A DNA stretch of 64,000 nt from Stichopus chloronotus (lineage: Eukaryota; Echinodermata; Holothuroidea; Aspidochirotida; Stichopodidae). The position numbers and the translations under genes were made by a program. Every line of letters begins with the position of its first letter. Within the stretch, counting starts at the first letter, position 1. Shown in pieces: positions 27,801-42,800 of the stretch. The notes under the pieces were generated by a model. That model did no database searches. It saw only the letters and a list, made by a program, of their open reading frames with translations, and was not told where the DNA came from. The DNA is taken from contig SFZH01000008.1 of assembly GCA_021234535.1 (NCBI GenBank), positions 19,879,358 through 19,943,357 on the forward strand, read 5' to 3'.

Positions 27801-30800
27801 GTTATAATCATGTTATCTCAAGAAGGGAAGCTTGAACATATCTCATATTTAGTATACAGGTGTATCTCATGAGTATTCAAGAATTCTGTTGTTTTTTATG
27901 AAGGTTAAAGGTCATTTGAGGTCAACAAAAATTATGAAATTCCTGTAAACGTATCTACAAAAGGAAAGCTTTGGCAGATGTCATGTTCAGTATGTAGGTG
28001 TATCTCATTGAGTACAAGAACCTTTTAGTTTTTAGTGGATGTCAAAGGTCATGAAGTGAGAGGTCAACAGGGGTCAAATTGTGAAAACCTTATAGACATG
28101 ATCCCAAGAAGGAAGCTTGTACAGATCTCATGAGTCATATGAAGTATATAGCTTGGTACACATCCTAATGCCATAATTTCAGGAAAATATGCTCATAATT
28201 GGATCGTCAAAACAACATCGCATTTCTGCATCCTGGTTATATCTATTGTATGTATTATATTTTGTTGTGAGAGAATGACTCAAATATACATTCAAGAAAA
28301 TACAGAAAAGAAGTTGACAAAATTTCAAATGGCAGGGTCCCCTGCAGCCTGAAAAAGTCATGAAATTTAGTACATAGTGTTAATTTTTTCAAATGGTTCT
28401 TTTCAAACATTTTTTTTCTATCACGATCATAGTGATCTGGTCGTGAATCTGTCATGTAAATGTCATAAAATAGTCATGGAAATGTCATAACATTCTATTT
28501 AAAATGTTGAAAGGTCCAGGAACCCTGAAAATGTTTTCTCCTTTTGATAGCCTAGGGTATTATCAGCAACCATATTTAAAGTGGTAGTTGTGAGAAAGGG
28601 TTTACATCATATTCTATGCTCTTCCTCCTAATGAGCGGTAAACATGACTTCTAAAACAGTGAATGACTAGGCACTACCAAAGGAGGCAAAACTTTGGCAA
28701 ATATCTTTTCAAATCTTCCTTATTGTACATATAGTTCATGTCCAATTCTTAGGAATTATTCAAATTTAAAGTTGGTTTTTTTGTTCAGTTATAGGCTCAT
28801 ACGTCCGAGTCTCTGCTGCCAGGTCAAAATCATTTACTTTTAATACTTGCAGGTCATATGTCCATGGTTAGTTTTGAACAGATCCATCATTTAAAGATTT
28901 CTCACACTTTGTTATCCTCCTGTTATATTAATTAATTCATAAACATATCATATACGTCTGTATGTTGAAAGTAGATCACTTCCTGTGTCAATCAACACAA
29001 TCAGCTGTATCAATTATTATGAACTATTCAGATGTAGTCCCACCCGTCATAACCAGTTGCCCCAGCGACATAAATCTCCCGGCTGTGAGGGACGACGACT
29101 GCACCGCTGTGAACTGGGTGGAGCCGCAGGCGACAGATGCCATCAGTGCCCTTCTCACAGTAACCGTGGCCAATCCTTTCGGAAACTGCTTCCCGGTGGG
29201 GAGCACAACGGTCACATACACATTCAGTGACGAAGCTGGAAACGAAGCAGTCTGTGACTTCATTGTTACTATAATGATGACAGTTGGTAAGACTTATCAG
29301 TAAAAGTAAGAGACTGGGTTACTGACATCCAGTCTTCTCCCTGGATGGGGGGGGGGTGAGGAGAGCCACTCAACCTGAGGGAAAATGCCTGTGAAATAGC
29401 AATGACCTTACTAAAAAGTACCGCTCACTAAAAAGGCTTTACTCAGCCCCCCCAAAAAATAATTGATGTAAATAAAAATACAAATAAATAGTTGAAATAG
29501 TACTACTGCTATCTCAAGTTTAGTTGTTGCTTAATGTTCAATAAAAATGTCTTCAAATGGGATGAAAAGAAATTGCACAGAAAGGCAACTCCAAACAAAG
29601 GAAAGTTCTGCATTATCTCTTTTGATGAAACAAACTTTGTTGCCATACTTTATCAGTATACTCACCACAAAAAGGCAGTTATTTTGTGTGAGAGTGTTTT
29701 TGGTTAATTTCCTTTTGCAAACACTGTTCTGTTGTTGCATACTGACTCAGACACCTTGATCAAGGCCCACCTCCACCCTCCCCCTCTTTCTCTCTTGCAA
29801 ATCTGTGGAGATGAACGCTAAGGTTATGCACTGATCTCATAGTGTGGCCCTCTGAAAGTATAATGCCACACAAAAGATATATGTACATTAGCGTAGCTGC
29901 TTTTTATCGGCTATTCATACATGGTATATCCAGACAATTAAACATTAGTGTCGGGGGATATCTTATGACAAAGGATTGGGCATAAGATTGCTCCTCATGT
30001 TTGTTCCTTTTCAATTTATTGATCCTCAGAAATGGAAGTGCTGTCACGGCTTCAGGGTATCACCTCTGTTAATTTAGTGAAATCAGAAGCAACCCTCAGT
30101 TTATGTTTCAAATTGTCCATTGAAGAAGATTGCTCTCATCATGTTCTTAAAGCTTGCCAATTTAGTGAAATGTAATAGTGACAGTTGTGTTAAATTCCAA
30201 AAATGAAGGGCACCTTTACTTATGCAGCCACAGCTTTCCTCTGATTGAGGACAGTGATTCCTAATCAGTATGTCATGTCAACGGTTGATTGCTCAGTCAA
30301 TTACATTACTATGAAATGCACTAAACCAATCACAGTTTTCCTCGGATTGAAGACTGTGGTTCCTATTAGCGTGTCGTATCGACGGTTGGTTGCTCTTTTG
30401 ATTACATTACTATGAGATGGACTAAATCAATTAATTAGCATGGTAATAGCTTTAGGACTGCAATCAAGCAAGGAAGCATGATGTAATTCACATCACAGGG
30501 GCCAGTCACTGATTTTGACCAAACTCTTAACTCTTAGTTTCTACTCATGCTGGGGGGAAAAAAAAAGATGCTCTGTCACTTGAGTGTCTGATGCAGTGTT
30601 ACTGCACAATAGCTTCGTTTGGGGGGTAGCATTGGCAACAGTGGATAAAAATATGATTGCAAAAATAATTTCAAGTTTGCTTCTGTATCTCCCTTTACAC
30701 CTGCTAATCAAACATGGTGTGGTTCTAAAATGGTCGTAAACATCGTAACTGTGACAGGCATTTATTACCTCAAGGATCGAGGTTGAACAAAAGTCAATCC

Positions 30801-33800
30801 AAATTCAGGTACGGGGATCAAAGCTGTGCTGGCTATCTGCCAATCAGCGTATGACTGACATTAAAAGTAAAGTTTGAGTGAAATCAGTGGAATGGAGTGT
30901 ATCAAACCAGATGATCATGGATAGAATGACGTGGTCTTGCACTAGTTGTCTGTGATAATACCACAATGTTCTACTTCTTCATCAGACAACACACCACCGG
31001 TCATCCAGAACTGCCCCATGGAACCCATCCAGGTGGTGATTCCAGTGGCGGAGAGCTGCATCCCGATAATCTGGACAGAGCCCACGGCGATAGATGACGA
31101 CGGCTTCCCCCCGAGGGTGCAACGTTTCCCGGATCTGATAGATTGCTTTGGTGTCGGAGAGTTCATGTTCACCTATGTCTTCAGTGATCAGTCTAGCAAC
31201 TTTGATATCTGTACCTTCTCTGTCATGATTTCCCAAACAATAGGTATGTTACCATCACAAAAGTAGCTTTGTTACGTATCCCAATCATGCAATGAAGTTA
31301 TAACACTTAGTGCTTATGAATGGCTCCCTTAGAATGTCTAAATGAGGATGATTAGGAAGCCTAGGGTAATGTACATGCTTTACATAGGATGCTATGTGGT
31401 TATGATAGCAAATGGTTCCATTCCTTTTTTTATCATTTTGCTATCCTCATGTAAGTGAATTCTGTCCCAAATTTAACTTCAACAAGGAGTTTTGGGCATT
31501 TTATTTCCATGTTGATGTAAGAGTCATTGAAGCATTTACAATGCTTCTTTCTTGAATTTCTTGAAGTCAGAATACTGGACGGCAGGGCATTAATTCATCG
31601 TCATATCGTACAAGTTTTAAGGCCCTTACTTTAATATTAATGCCAAATCTGGCAGAAATGCTTGCAATAACTTTGCAATTTGAACCATTTAAATGAACCC
31701 TCAGTGTAAGAAGGATATATCTTATCATTTTATGTGGTAACAAAAGCAAAAATTCTGTAAAAGGAGTCAAGTATATTGTAGTGTGGAAGGATTTTTCAAG
31801 TTGCATCACACATGCAGCTCAGGGCATCCTTAGCATTTAATGCACACCAGTGTTGTACCAGCTTTATGTATGAAGTTATAATGTGTATAGATTGTTGAAA
31901 AGTCTAAATTGACTCTCATGCTAAACTTCTACCCGTAGGTTTAAATAAAGAGAACACTATTGGAGACCAAAATTGAATAGATCAGCTCAAGCAACAACTA
32001 GAACAGTTGGCCTTGAGAATGAAACAATCCCCCAATGAATATGGGAACCTTTCAAATGAAAAGATAAATAAAAATATCACAGATTTGAAAAGTCATTGTT
32101 TAATCTTACACTTTACAGTTCCAGACACAACTGATCCAGAGGTCCTAACATGTCCATCCGATGTAGCAAGCACAGTAACAAACATCGGTGACTGTGTTGA
32201 GGTCAGTTGGACTGTTCCCATAGCAACAGATGACAGCGTAGCAGTGATAGGAGGGGAGTCAAATTTTGATCCAGGTTCCTGCTTTCCATTGGGACTCACA
32301 CCTGTGGTGTACACTTTTACAGACCCCTCTGGTAACTCCGCCACCTGCTCCTTTGAAGTGACCGTAACCCTTGAAGTTGGTGAGCTTGAAAAATTGTCGA
32401 TTTTAATAACATATGTCTTCAGTGATGGCTTCATTTTGCATGCTGTATTAGTCACAAGGTTATATAATTTTCCCCAAGCTCATTAAAAAGCAAATGGCTG
32501 TATTTCATGCACATGAACAATTTTAAATCAAGCTAAAATTATTAGAGGTAGAACAGAACAGTGCCATTGTTCGTGTTATTCGACAAATATTTAAAATTCA
32601 ACGTGAAAAAATTTTGGCTCTTTAGAATTGGCAAACAATCTGATAATCAGGTATGTCCTTATTTACCTGCCAGGTGAGCTAAATGAAAAAGATTTCGTCT
32701 CATGCTTTGCTTGTGCCTGGAATTGGTAACAGTTTGTTTAATGAATTTTAAACCACAGTGTCAGACGTGAGACGAAAAACCAGTGTCAATTTATTGGTTT
32801 AAGTTAGAACATGGCTATAGACATGAGGTGATCATTGCTTTAAAAGATTTCCTGCGAGTCACCTGACCAGCTCATTATTCTACCCGGGTGTGGAAGGTTT
32901 CGACTTTCTACTCTTTATACAGACTCTTGATTCTCACCTGCAAAACCTTGTCATAGTTGTCCATCATTCAATGCAAACAGCAAAGAGTCCTTTGTTTATA
33001 TACCAGCACTAGCCTGAATTGCCATGAGGTCATGGTCAAGTGGTCATTCAGCCTGTTAAATTAAATTTACTGTAAAGACTGCTGATTGCTAAGAGAAATT
33101 ACTGCTCTTTCCAAACCTTTTAAATAGGATGGTCACCTAATTATTGCACGGATTGTGGGTATATTCACATCCCTCTCAAAGTTTTGCCTGGGTTGAGCAA
33201 AAATTATTCATCTCATCAAAAGTCACATGATGAAGCTGTCCCTCTTAAAAGACTGTCACATGTTCATTCCCTGCTTGGTTACATATTATCACCATCAGGG
33301 GGAAAGTAAAGCACCCTGCAGCTTTAAGATCTAAGACAGTTATTGGTGGGGGTTTTTGCTCAATGGAGTATTTGTTAATTCATTCTTTCTGCATTGTGGG
33401 AAGAACGAATGCTAAAACACTGGAGGACATCGATCACACGACACGTGACGTTTTTGACATCTGACCATACCCCACGACACCTTTGATGTTGTGAGGTATC
33501 TATGTAGAATGCTTTAGAAGAACAGTCACTGCATGAAATTGTCTGTTAAATCTGATTGGCAGACACAACCGTTCCAGTGGTCTTATCTTGTCCGTCCGAC
33601 ATCGAGGATATCACCATGGCTTCTGACGACTGCACTGTGATCACTTGGACTGCTCCCATAGCAACAGACGACAGCGCTGGTGTGATAGTGGGAGTGTCGA
33701 ATTTTGATCCGGGGTCCTGCTTCCCCGCAGGCACCACGCTTGTCACATACACCTTCACCGACCCCCAGGGAAACTTTGCCATCTGCAATTTTGATGTTAC

Positions 33801-36800
33801 CATTACAGTCGTTGGTAAGGTTTAAAAGTTTATATGTAGAGACACTTGCTGTGTGTATAATATCTATACAATTCAGTGGTATCAGTTAGTAACACTTTAC
33901 ACCAATTCCAGTGGTATTATTTACAACAAAAGCAGCACACAGTTAGCAAGAAAGTATGTATACATTGGGGGCCAAGATATACACATTGGGCCATTATACA
34001 TACATGGGACCGTTGCCATGTTCCAGGCTCTCAGCAGTCTGTAAGGGAATGTTGGTATTTCACTGCCTAGACTGTGGCAAATACCCAGTTGTCCAATAAT
34101 TACACAAAGCTTCCAAATATGGTGATGAATGGATCTTGAGTGCAGTGGCACCACAGATCAATACTGCATGTTTCCCACAGATGAAAGGCAGAAGCACATC
34201 TGCCAAGAAAATTTGCTCTTCACAGGACTTTGGCCCCAAGAAGGGGTACCATTACATAAATCTCTGCTTTTTGTCATGGCCTTGCAAGTCCATGAGTTAG
34301 AATGAGAAATCCACAAAATGAAAAGATTAAAAGAGAGATATGGAGAACTTTTCACAAGTAAATTTTTTACGATGATATGTAGATCTCTTCATGTTTAATC
34401 ATATTCTTTTGACCAAATGAGCAAATGTAGGTTCATCCCATGATTTATGAAATTCACCCTTTTTTTTTTTTTTATTAAAGATGCAACTCCTCCAGTGGTC
34501 CTCTCCTGTCCATCCAACATAGAAGGCAACACATTTACACCGAATGATTGCACAGAGCTCACCTGGATGGTTCCCATAGCGATGGACGAAAGTGTCACTG
34601 TGCTTCAAGGAGATTCAAACTTTGAACCTGGCTTCTGTTTTCCTGTCGGGCTTACACGTGTGGTGTACACTTTTGAAGATCCGTCTGGAAACATAGCCAC
34701 ATGCACTTTTGATGTAACTGTAAATGCTGTTGGTAAGGAGATTATATAAAAGTTTAGTGATTGTTTCACCATCAGTGGAGAATTTTGATTGTATTTGACA
34801 TCACAATAAATTAAAACAAAGTTTAGTGATCGTAAATTTATTTCCGATCTGTCTATATTTAGACACTTGTGAATTAGTTGGTTCTTATATTACGCTGATG
34901 CCTTGGCCTACTGGATAAAGGTGGTGTTTGAAACAATGAAGCTAACTTGTAACACGTGTTTGAAACGATGAAGCTAACTGTAGCAACAGTTAAGGACCTG
35001 GGATTAGCTCAAGCTGGGTCACAGTAATATGGGCTTTTTATCCAAGAGCAAGCCAAGGTTTCCCATGGAATCTGGCCTTGTGATAAAAGATAACCAAATT
35101 TGATTTAAAATTTTTGAGTGGCTAGTCATCTGATGTGAATTGGTAATATAAATCACAGGCTTCCTCAACACTTGTTTGGTTGCTTAGCACTGTGAAGTAA
35201 TTGCCCTTCAGTGACTGAATTATGGTTATTGATTAATTATAATTATTTATTAATTATGTTGCCATAGTGGTACTACAATGACCTGGGTTATACATTGAAT
35301 TGTCAGACAACGACCACTTTATCAGTTTGCATGGATGTGGACGATTTTGTCTTTCTGCCAAACTTTTTCAATAGCAAAATATCAGTGGTAGGCTTCATAG
35401 CAATTCATATCTATAATGTTACAGTTCACAGTTTGCAAAAAGAAATAGAACTAAAGAAAGATGACTGACAGCTTTGTAAAAGGAGAATAGGACAAATCAA
35501 CCATTCTGCATAAGTCATATTAGCTGAACGCCCCAGTTCTACTATCAAGTTTTGCTACGAGTCTCAAAGCGAATATTTTATATTTTTATTTAATGATGGT
35601 GTGAAAAATTACATGAAGGTTTGTGTAATCACATCTCAAAATTCCTTTTTTTTACCTATCCTCATTTGAAATATTCTTCCATCAAGCAGCTGAGATGCCA
35701 GATATTTTGTTCCTGCTCATGCTGTTTTTGCTTTCCATGCAGTATATTTCAAGAGTGATGTTCTTTCTGAGACCCAGCATAAATGTACCCTGTCTTGGCA
35801 GGTACCTCAGATTTGACAATCATTGCATAGTTCTGTGTTTCATCAAACATCTCATGAGGCCAAGCAAAGCAGAGACTTTTTTTTACACGTTGCTTTCTTC
35901 AGATGTCATCCCACCAATCATCAATGGTTGCCCTAGTAACATCAGGCAAGAGGCCTTAGTAACTGGCCCTTGTACTCAAATATTTTGGATAGAACCGACA
36001 GCATTTGATGCTGTGTCAGGTACTCCGACACTCGAGAGGAACTTTGTCCCCGGAGACTGCTTCGAGGTCGGGACTACGGCTGTAATTTACACATTTACCG
36101 ATGCAGCTGGCAATCAAGAGAGATGTCTGTTCAATGTTGTCGTGGTGGTGACAGGTAAGTTGACCTGCACCCTTGGTCTGGCCCTAAGGCCAGATTTTGG
36201 TCAATGTTGGGTACAGATATTAAAATTGGTCATATCATTCTCATGATTTAAGCAAATAGTCATGACATGTTAAGTTTTAGGGCAATGAAAATGCAAGAAA
36301 AAGGAAACTTTTGTTTAAGGTGGATGAGAATAGCTGCTGTTCAAGTAATACCAGCTCATTACATTTCTTCTTGGTTATATAATAAAACCTGAAATTGATT
36401 CACATTGCACAGACCATGATACTGCTGCTTATCAATGGAGAATTAACATGACTCGTTCCAGCCTGAAAATGTCCAAAAATGTAAACAGATTTCAATCTGA
36501 AAGTCTCTGGTTATCCACATTAGTCACCCGACGTTCCATTTTATGTCAAAACATAGAGGCTGAAACTCAAGATCACTTCACAAACAAATGAATTAGTAAC
36601 TGTAAGCCAGTCGAGTCAATGGACAAGTTCTGCTAGCGAATCAAATTGCTTTCATATACACTGCAAGCTAATATAATTGCTGGATATCTATTGTTAGCCA
36701 ATAACTTTATAATTTTGCTGGACTTGCTCGCTGGACATGCTTTGTCAGCCTAACAAATTGGGAGCATGTACTGACAGTCAGTCGAATTGCTGAACATGCA

Positions 36801-39800
36801 TTGCCAGCCGATCCAGTTGTTTGAAATATATACTTTGTGCCAAACATATTGCTGGATATGAGCTATCAGCCAATCCACTCATCCCTTGAGACAGTTTATG
36901 AGTTGTAGATTTCCTGTAAGCCAATCAATTTGCTAGATATTTAGTGTTGCAAGTTTGGGTCCTTTAGTCCAAACTTGTAAATTGTATGGTTAATGGGATG
37001 TCAATGGTAAGTCCGATCCACTAGTATTCACATCAACCCTACTCGAATGATAAAAATCTCTAAGTAAACCTCTAAACAAATTTTTCTTTTATTCACTACG
37101 TCTCAGGTGTAACTTCTCTGGTATGAGTTTTTAGCTTCCAACCTCTGTGGCATCTCTCTCTTTTGTTATCTGCTATGTTTACATCAGAGCAATCTCAGCA
37201 CAGCAGGAGATATAAATATTAATGCTGATGCATGAAACACAATGGAATTTTTGCATGCTACAAATTTCTCATTCGATTCATCCCTTTTCAAAGATGGCGA
37301 CCCACCAGTAATCCTGAGTTGCCCTGACGATATCATCTCAACTGCAGACCTTCCGGGGGGTTGTGCCACGGTGTTCTGGATGCCACCGGTAGCAGTCGAT
37401 GCAGTCTCCGGTTTTCCCATGGTGGAGCAGAATTTTGAGCCAGGGTTTTGCTTCCCTATCGGGGTCACAACCGTTACGTACACTTTCACAGACGCCTCTG
37501 GCAATCAGGCTACTTGCGAATTCAACATCCGTGTTAACCAAATAGGTCAGTTAAGAAAAAAAATCAGGACTCTCCTTAAGTTGCATCGCATTTAGTAGAA
37601 GAACCACGATATCTCAAGGAGGGAAGCTAGGATACAGATCTCATATGTAATCTGTAGGTGTTGCACCACTTTATGAGCAGTTGTGCATGTTGAGACATTA
37701 TACATATCAGTCATTGTATATCAGATTCATAAAAATCCTCGAAATATTCATCAAAACTACAATGCATTTGTGTATTCTGATGTTGCAGTTCAGCAAGAGG
37801 AGCATTTCATACACCTCCACTTGCTCCTACATGAACCAAGGTGAGAGAGGAAAGGGGATAAAAAGTGCAGTTTCCAGTCTCGTAATTTTATCCCAAACCT
37901 AGATAAAAACGAATGAAAGATTTGACTTTGAAAGTGGACCACAAATCTGTTAGTAAAAACATATATTGTGACTGAGTCGTGACTGACCTGCTGCCCTCTT
38001 TCAGACAATATTCCACCAATTGTACAAGACTGTCCAGAGGATATTATTCTGACGGCTCCTCCTGGAGAAGAGTGCATTTCTGTGATTTGGCCAGTCCCTA
38101 CAGCTACCGACAACAGCCTGGCACCTGTGGGCGTAACCAGCACGGATGACCCAGGTGACTGCTTCCCGATCGGCAGGAACGTTGTGAGGTACACTTTCAC
38201 GGACCCGGCACAAAACTCTGCGTTGTGTACCTTCGTTGTGGATATACAAATGGTCGGTGAGTATTATTGAAACTTGTTATTTTAGCTGTCAGTAGTACCC
38301 AATGTGTCCCACAGATGTAGAAGATGGACATTGGTGCATTGAAATCATCAATCACGGTGATCCTTCAAGTAGATAGAAAAATCGAAGAAATTTTGCCGGG
38401 ACCGGCCCTTCTGTCTATTGCTGCCAAATATTTTTTTTTTATAATCAATCAAATCAGCCCCCAATTTTGTTTTTTCTTTTGTAGAAGATGAGATTAAAGG
38501 GTTTGAAAAGCCAGGGCCACATATATGGTTGGACAAACATGACATGTACTAATTCCCCTCCCCCACCATACAAACTGCTATCATAAATTATAGTTTTTCT
38601 GCCCTGTAGTCCTCTCTCTTAATGGAACGTTGTTAATGTATGAACACATTAGTACTTGAAAAGAAGAAGGAATGATTTAACTGATCTTGATTTTTCTGCA
38701 ATGTATAATTGGTGTTGTGTTGTCCCACTCCCATTCGAGTATTTTCTTGGAGATAGAAGTGCATAACTTCATCACCCTGACACTCATTTAGAAGGGTGGA
38801 TCTTATTGGTGATGCCAGTATTATCTATGTAGTTTTGCTCATCAAGCAGGGTAAATTTGCAACATTGAAATCGGAGGGTGTCACAGTATCTTGCGACCGA
38901 CGTTCATATTCTCAGGTTCATGCCATTAAATCCAGAATTTGGAATACTATTTGCCAATGCCAATATAGAGAACAGCTTGCACAGGGTAGAGGACACACTT
39001 TGAAAGTGGTATCATGTGATAATATTACACCGAGCTGCACGTGACTAGAGCCAAAAGTTGCTAGTTAGCATCATCACTGGTTTCTCCCAACCATACCATA
39101 TAAATATATGTGTGCTCTTCTTTGAGCTTGTTGAAATCAAACATGCCCAGAAGAAAGATAAAAGCATTGAAAATGATGGTTTTAATAGCTATTGACCCAA
39201 TTATAACCTCACCCATCATTTTACAGACAGCTCACCTCCGCTGATAGGCTTCTGTCCAGATGACATCACCAGTGAGACTCCTACCCCTGCTGCCTGTGTG
39301 AATGTTTTTTGGAGTGACCCTTTTGCAATCGACATCGTGTCTGGCGTCCCCAGGGTCCAAAATAACTTCTTCCCCGGGGAATGTTTTCCCGTAGGGACTA
39401 CGGTGGTGAGGTATGACTTCACGGATGAAGCTGGAAACACAGCCACTTGCTCCTTTGTGGTAACAGTCACTGTCATCGGTGAGATAATAAATATTAGTTA
39501 AACTTGCGATCATATGTTAAGTCTCTGTCCTTTCCTAATTCATTTCATGGAAAGTGCATTCAATGTTGCAAGTATGCTTTAATGATTATCCAGTGGCTTA
39601 TTATAATTTTCGCATTTTTCGCTACCTAGGTAGTAATTAGCAAATGTTTGTAAACGAGAATTAATTTCCCTGGAAATTGTATAAAGTGATGGTCCTCGTT
39701 AACCTTAAAAGAGTTCATAGATGCAGTAGAGTCACAAGAAAAATTTAGCATACTGAACCGTGGAAAATATGTTTCCACTTAAAGCAGGATGTGCTGTTTG

Positions 39801-42800
39801 AAGTAAAACAAATTGTCTTTGTCGTTAATCTTCTGTCATTTTCTTCTATTCGATACCAACCTGGAAAACAACTTTTATCCTGAATTTCTTTTAGGAAAAA
39901 TTTCATGAATTAGAGTGTAATTTATGGTAGAAAGAAGAGTGGTTTAGTTTTTTCAATGGGGGGGGGGGGGGGGGGGAATGAGGGCTAAGCAGTAAGTGGA
40001 ATTTAACCCAGTGGTAAATGTACAGCACTCTCATATGAGTACACGCAACAAAACTCCTATGCAAAAGCATTTCTTTTCAAAATTAGGCTGTTTTTGGACA
40101 AATAGGCATAGTCTGTTAGTTCTTCTAGCTTTCTGCAACTGTAGCAGTATAGCTAATCCATTTGCATCATTTTGAAAATGTAATAACAGCACTTCCTGCT
40201 TTAAGTAAATAATAGCATATGTATGTTTTTGACTTAAGTAAACAATAATATTCCAAGTTAAACATTTCAACTTCATGGGAAAGAAGTATAATCTTACAAA
40301 TCATGTTCCTATATTTCTGTCTCCTTGGAATCAGATTCCTCCCCTCCAGTCATCATAAGCTGTCCCAACGACATCACTCAGCAGAGTCAGACATCTTCGA
40401 CGTGCACCGTCATTACCTGGAGCGAACCAATTGCATTTGATGACCAACCTGGGGTGGTCTCCATGACTTCGTCCCATCAGCCGGGAAATTGTTTCCCAGT
40501 GACACGTACAGTGGTTACCTACAGTTTCACAGATGTTGCTGGCAATACTGCCATGTGTATCTTTGCTGTCAATGTGATCATTGGTTAGTATATGTGTGTG
40601 TGTGCGTGTGTGCATGTGCCGTTGTTTTCGGGTGGGATCGAGGACCAAAACAATAGATTTTAGGTCTTCTGTAGAAAATTCAATAGATTCCTCCTGTCCT
40701 CTCAAGATTAGCAATAGACAGTCTATTGTTAAGGCTAGGGTTGAGGAAGAAAAAACAAAAGAAAGCACAACGAGGTCCTCGGAATGAATGGAAAACAAAG
40801 TTGTGTGTGTGTTTGTGTATTAGCTTGAACAAACATGTATTGGCTGTTGGCTATTATAGCCTGTTGAAATGTTTTATGCATTGAGTACTTTTCCTCAGAA
40901 TATTTCAAATTTTAAAGTCGCACAGGCTTAATACTCGTTAACTTTGTGAATAGTACAGCCTAATATCAACTACAATGCTTAAGGGACAATTTAAGCTGCA
41001 TAAAACAGTTCATAGTTAGCAACGACCAGCGTAGATGTTTTTTGCTCTGTGCTTGTCAGATCATGTGCCTCACCATTAGGCACATTAGGCGCAGACTACT
41101 ACATACAACAGTGTAGTTTTGTTAATAGCAGATGTATACAGAAGTGTATGCAGTTTTTGCTCACAAAGTCTGCAGTTAGTCTTTTTGCGTAATCATACTT
41201 TTAACAAGTTCCTTTGCCAGGCTTTAATTGAGAATGTTGAACAAGAAATTACAAAGTTGTTTAAGATGACCAATGTCCTTTCCTTTGACATTGGGTGACC
41301 ACTTTCCATGTTGTAAGTAGCCTGAGAGCTAATGCAGCATCATGTCCTTTCTGGTTTGCTATCCTGCTTCCCTTTCTCTGCCTCTGATAGATACCCAGCC
41401 CCCCATCATATCTGGTTGCCCAAGTGACATCACGGAGATGGCTGCACCAGGGGCATCTTGTTCACGTATATTCTGGGTGGAACCGACAGCGATTGATACC
41501 ATCTCAGGAATTCCAATGCTGGAGAGGAACTTCTCCCCTGGTTTCTGTTTCCCATTGGGCGAAACGGATGTGGTGTACACGTTCATTGATGCCTCTGGGA
41601 ATGTTGCTGCCTGCCAATTTGCTGTGACTATTTCGCGGCCTCCAGGTAAGGATAGGTCAGAGTAGTCTATCACTTTGGGTTGTATTAAGCTTGTTGTATT
41701 GTTTTGAACCGTAAAATGCAAGTTGGAGTTCTTAATTTGTACTATTTATATAGACAGCACACACCTAAAACTATTGCAATTATCTAAGGGTTTTGAAGAA
41801 AGCTGTTAAACAGTAAGTATGCCCTGAAATTGGCTAACTTGCAAAAGAATAACCAAATATTGACTTACAGAGATGTGATCTGTAATATAATTCTAACTGT
41901 TGCAATATGAACACTTGTAAGTGACTCAGTGCATCTGAAGATAAAATATTGGTCCAGGTTTTGAGATAAAGACAGAGATTTTCACCAGTCTTTGTCAACA
42001 AGACCATGCATGTCAACATAAACAAGCAAACTGGAGAGAAAAGATAAATGTTGCACTTCTGACATCAATTTGCTGGATTTTGATCAGGTGACTGCACAAG
42101 ATTAGCTTCAAGCGCAGCTTGATAGAAAAATATGAGCACTCACAAGAAAAAAAGTAGAAAAGTTTGCCCCCTTTTTCGTGTCACTTTATGATTAGCAAAA
42201 ATCAGAATTTGTTACTAACTTTCAGTCCTCAAAAAATCAGCTGTGTGCTGATAGGCACCCTTCTCTTCTGCAATCAATTACCATGAGTAAACGAATGCTT
42301 TGGGAAGGGTGGGGCAAGGGGTTAATGTAACTTGGATGTTATTCATTTCACTGACAAACTGCTTCATTGTCAAATTGCACAGTGGATCTTATAGAAGAAT
42401 GGTTACTGATAGTTTAACTTTGAGGTGTAATGTACACAGACCCAGCTGCCATGGAGTACCATTGCAAGGTCAAATGCAAATCAAGAGGAGCATGATCTGT
42501 GATATTCTGTCTGAGAAACTGCTTCAAGTTTAGGAAGGCAATTTGTAATGAGCCGACAATTTTGATCATGTTTTTGAGAAACCACTGCAATTTGATTCTA
42601 AGGGTGATGAACCAAATTGTACTTGTTTCTATCTTTTGTTTGAGGGTTTTCACAACTGCTGCAAACGTTAAGTAACTCTCTTGACCGACTACGTCACTCA
42701 TTGTATTGCATTGTTGAGATATGTGAAGTCATAGTTTAGCCGAAAAAAAAAGAAAAAGAGTGTTCTCTTTATGCTGCCAAGTTCTTGGTCACAATCACCA

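Noticed and set aside
34129..34305. A 58-codon ATG-initiated + frame in intron 20
   Set aside because: No recognised domain, no fitting phase-1 splice sites, and its length is within what chance allows in this AT-rich DNA.
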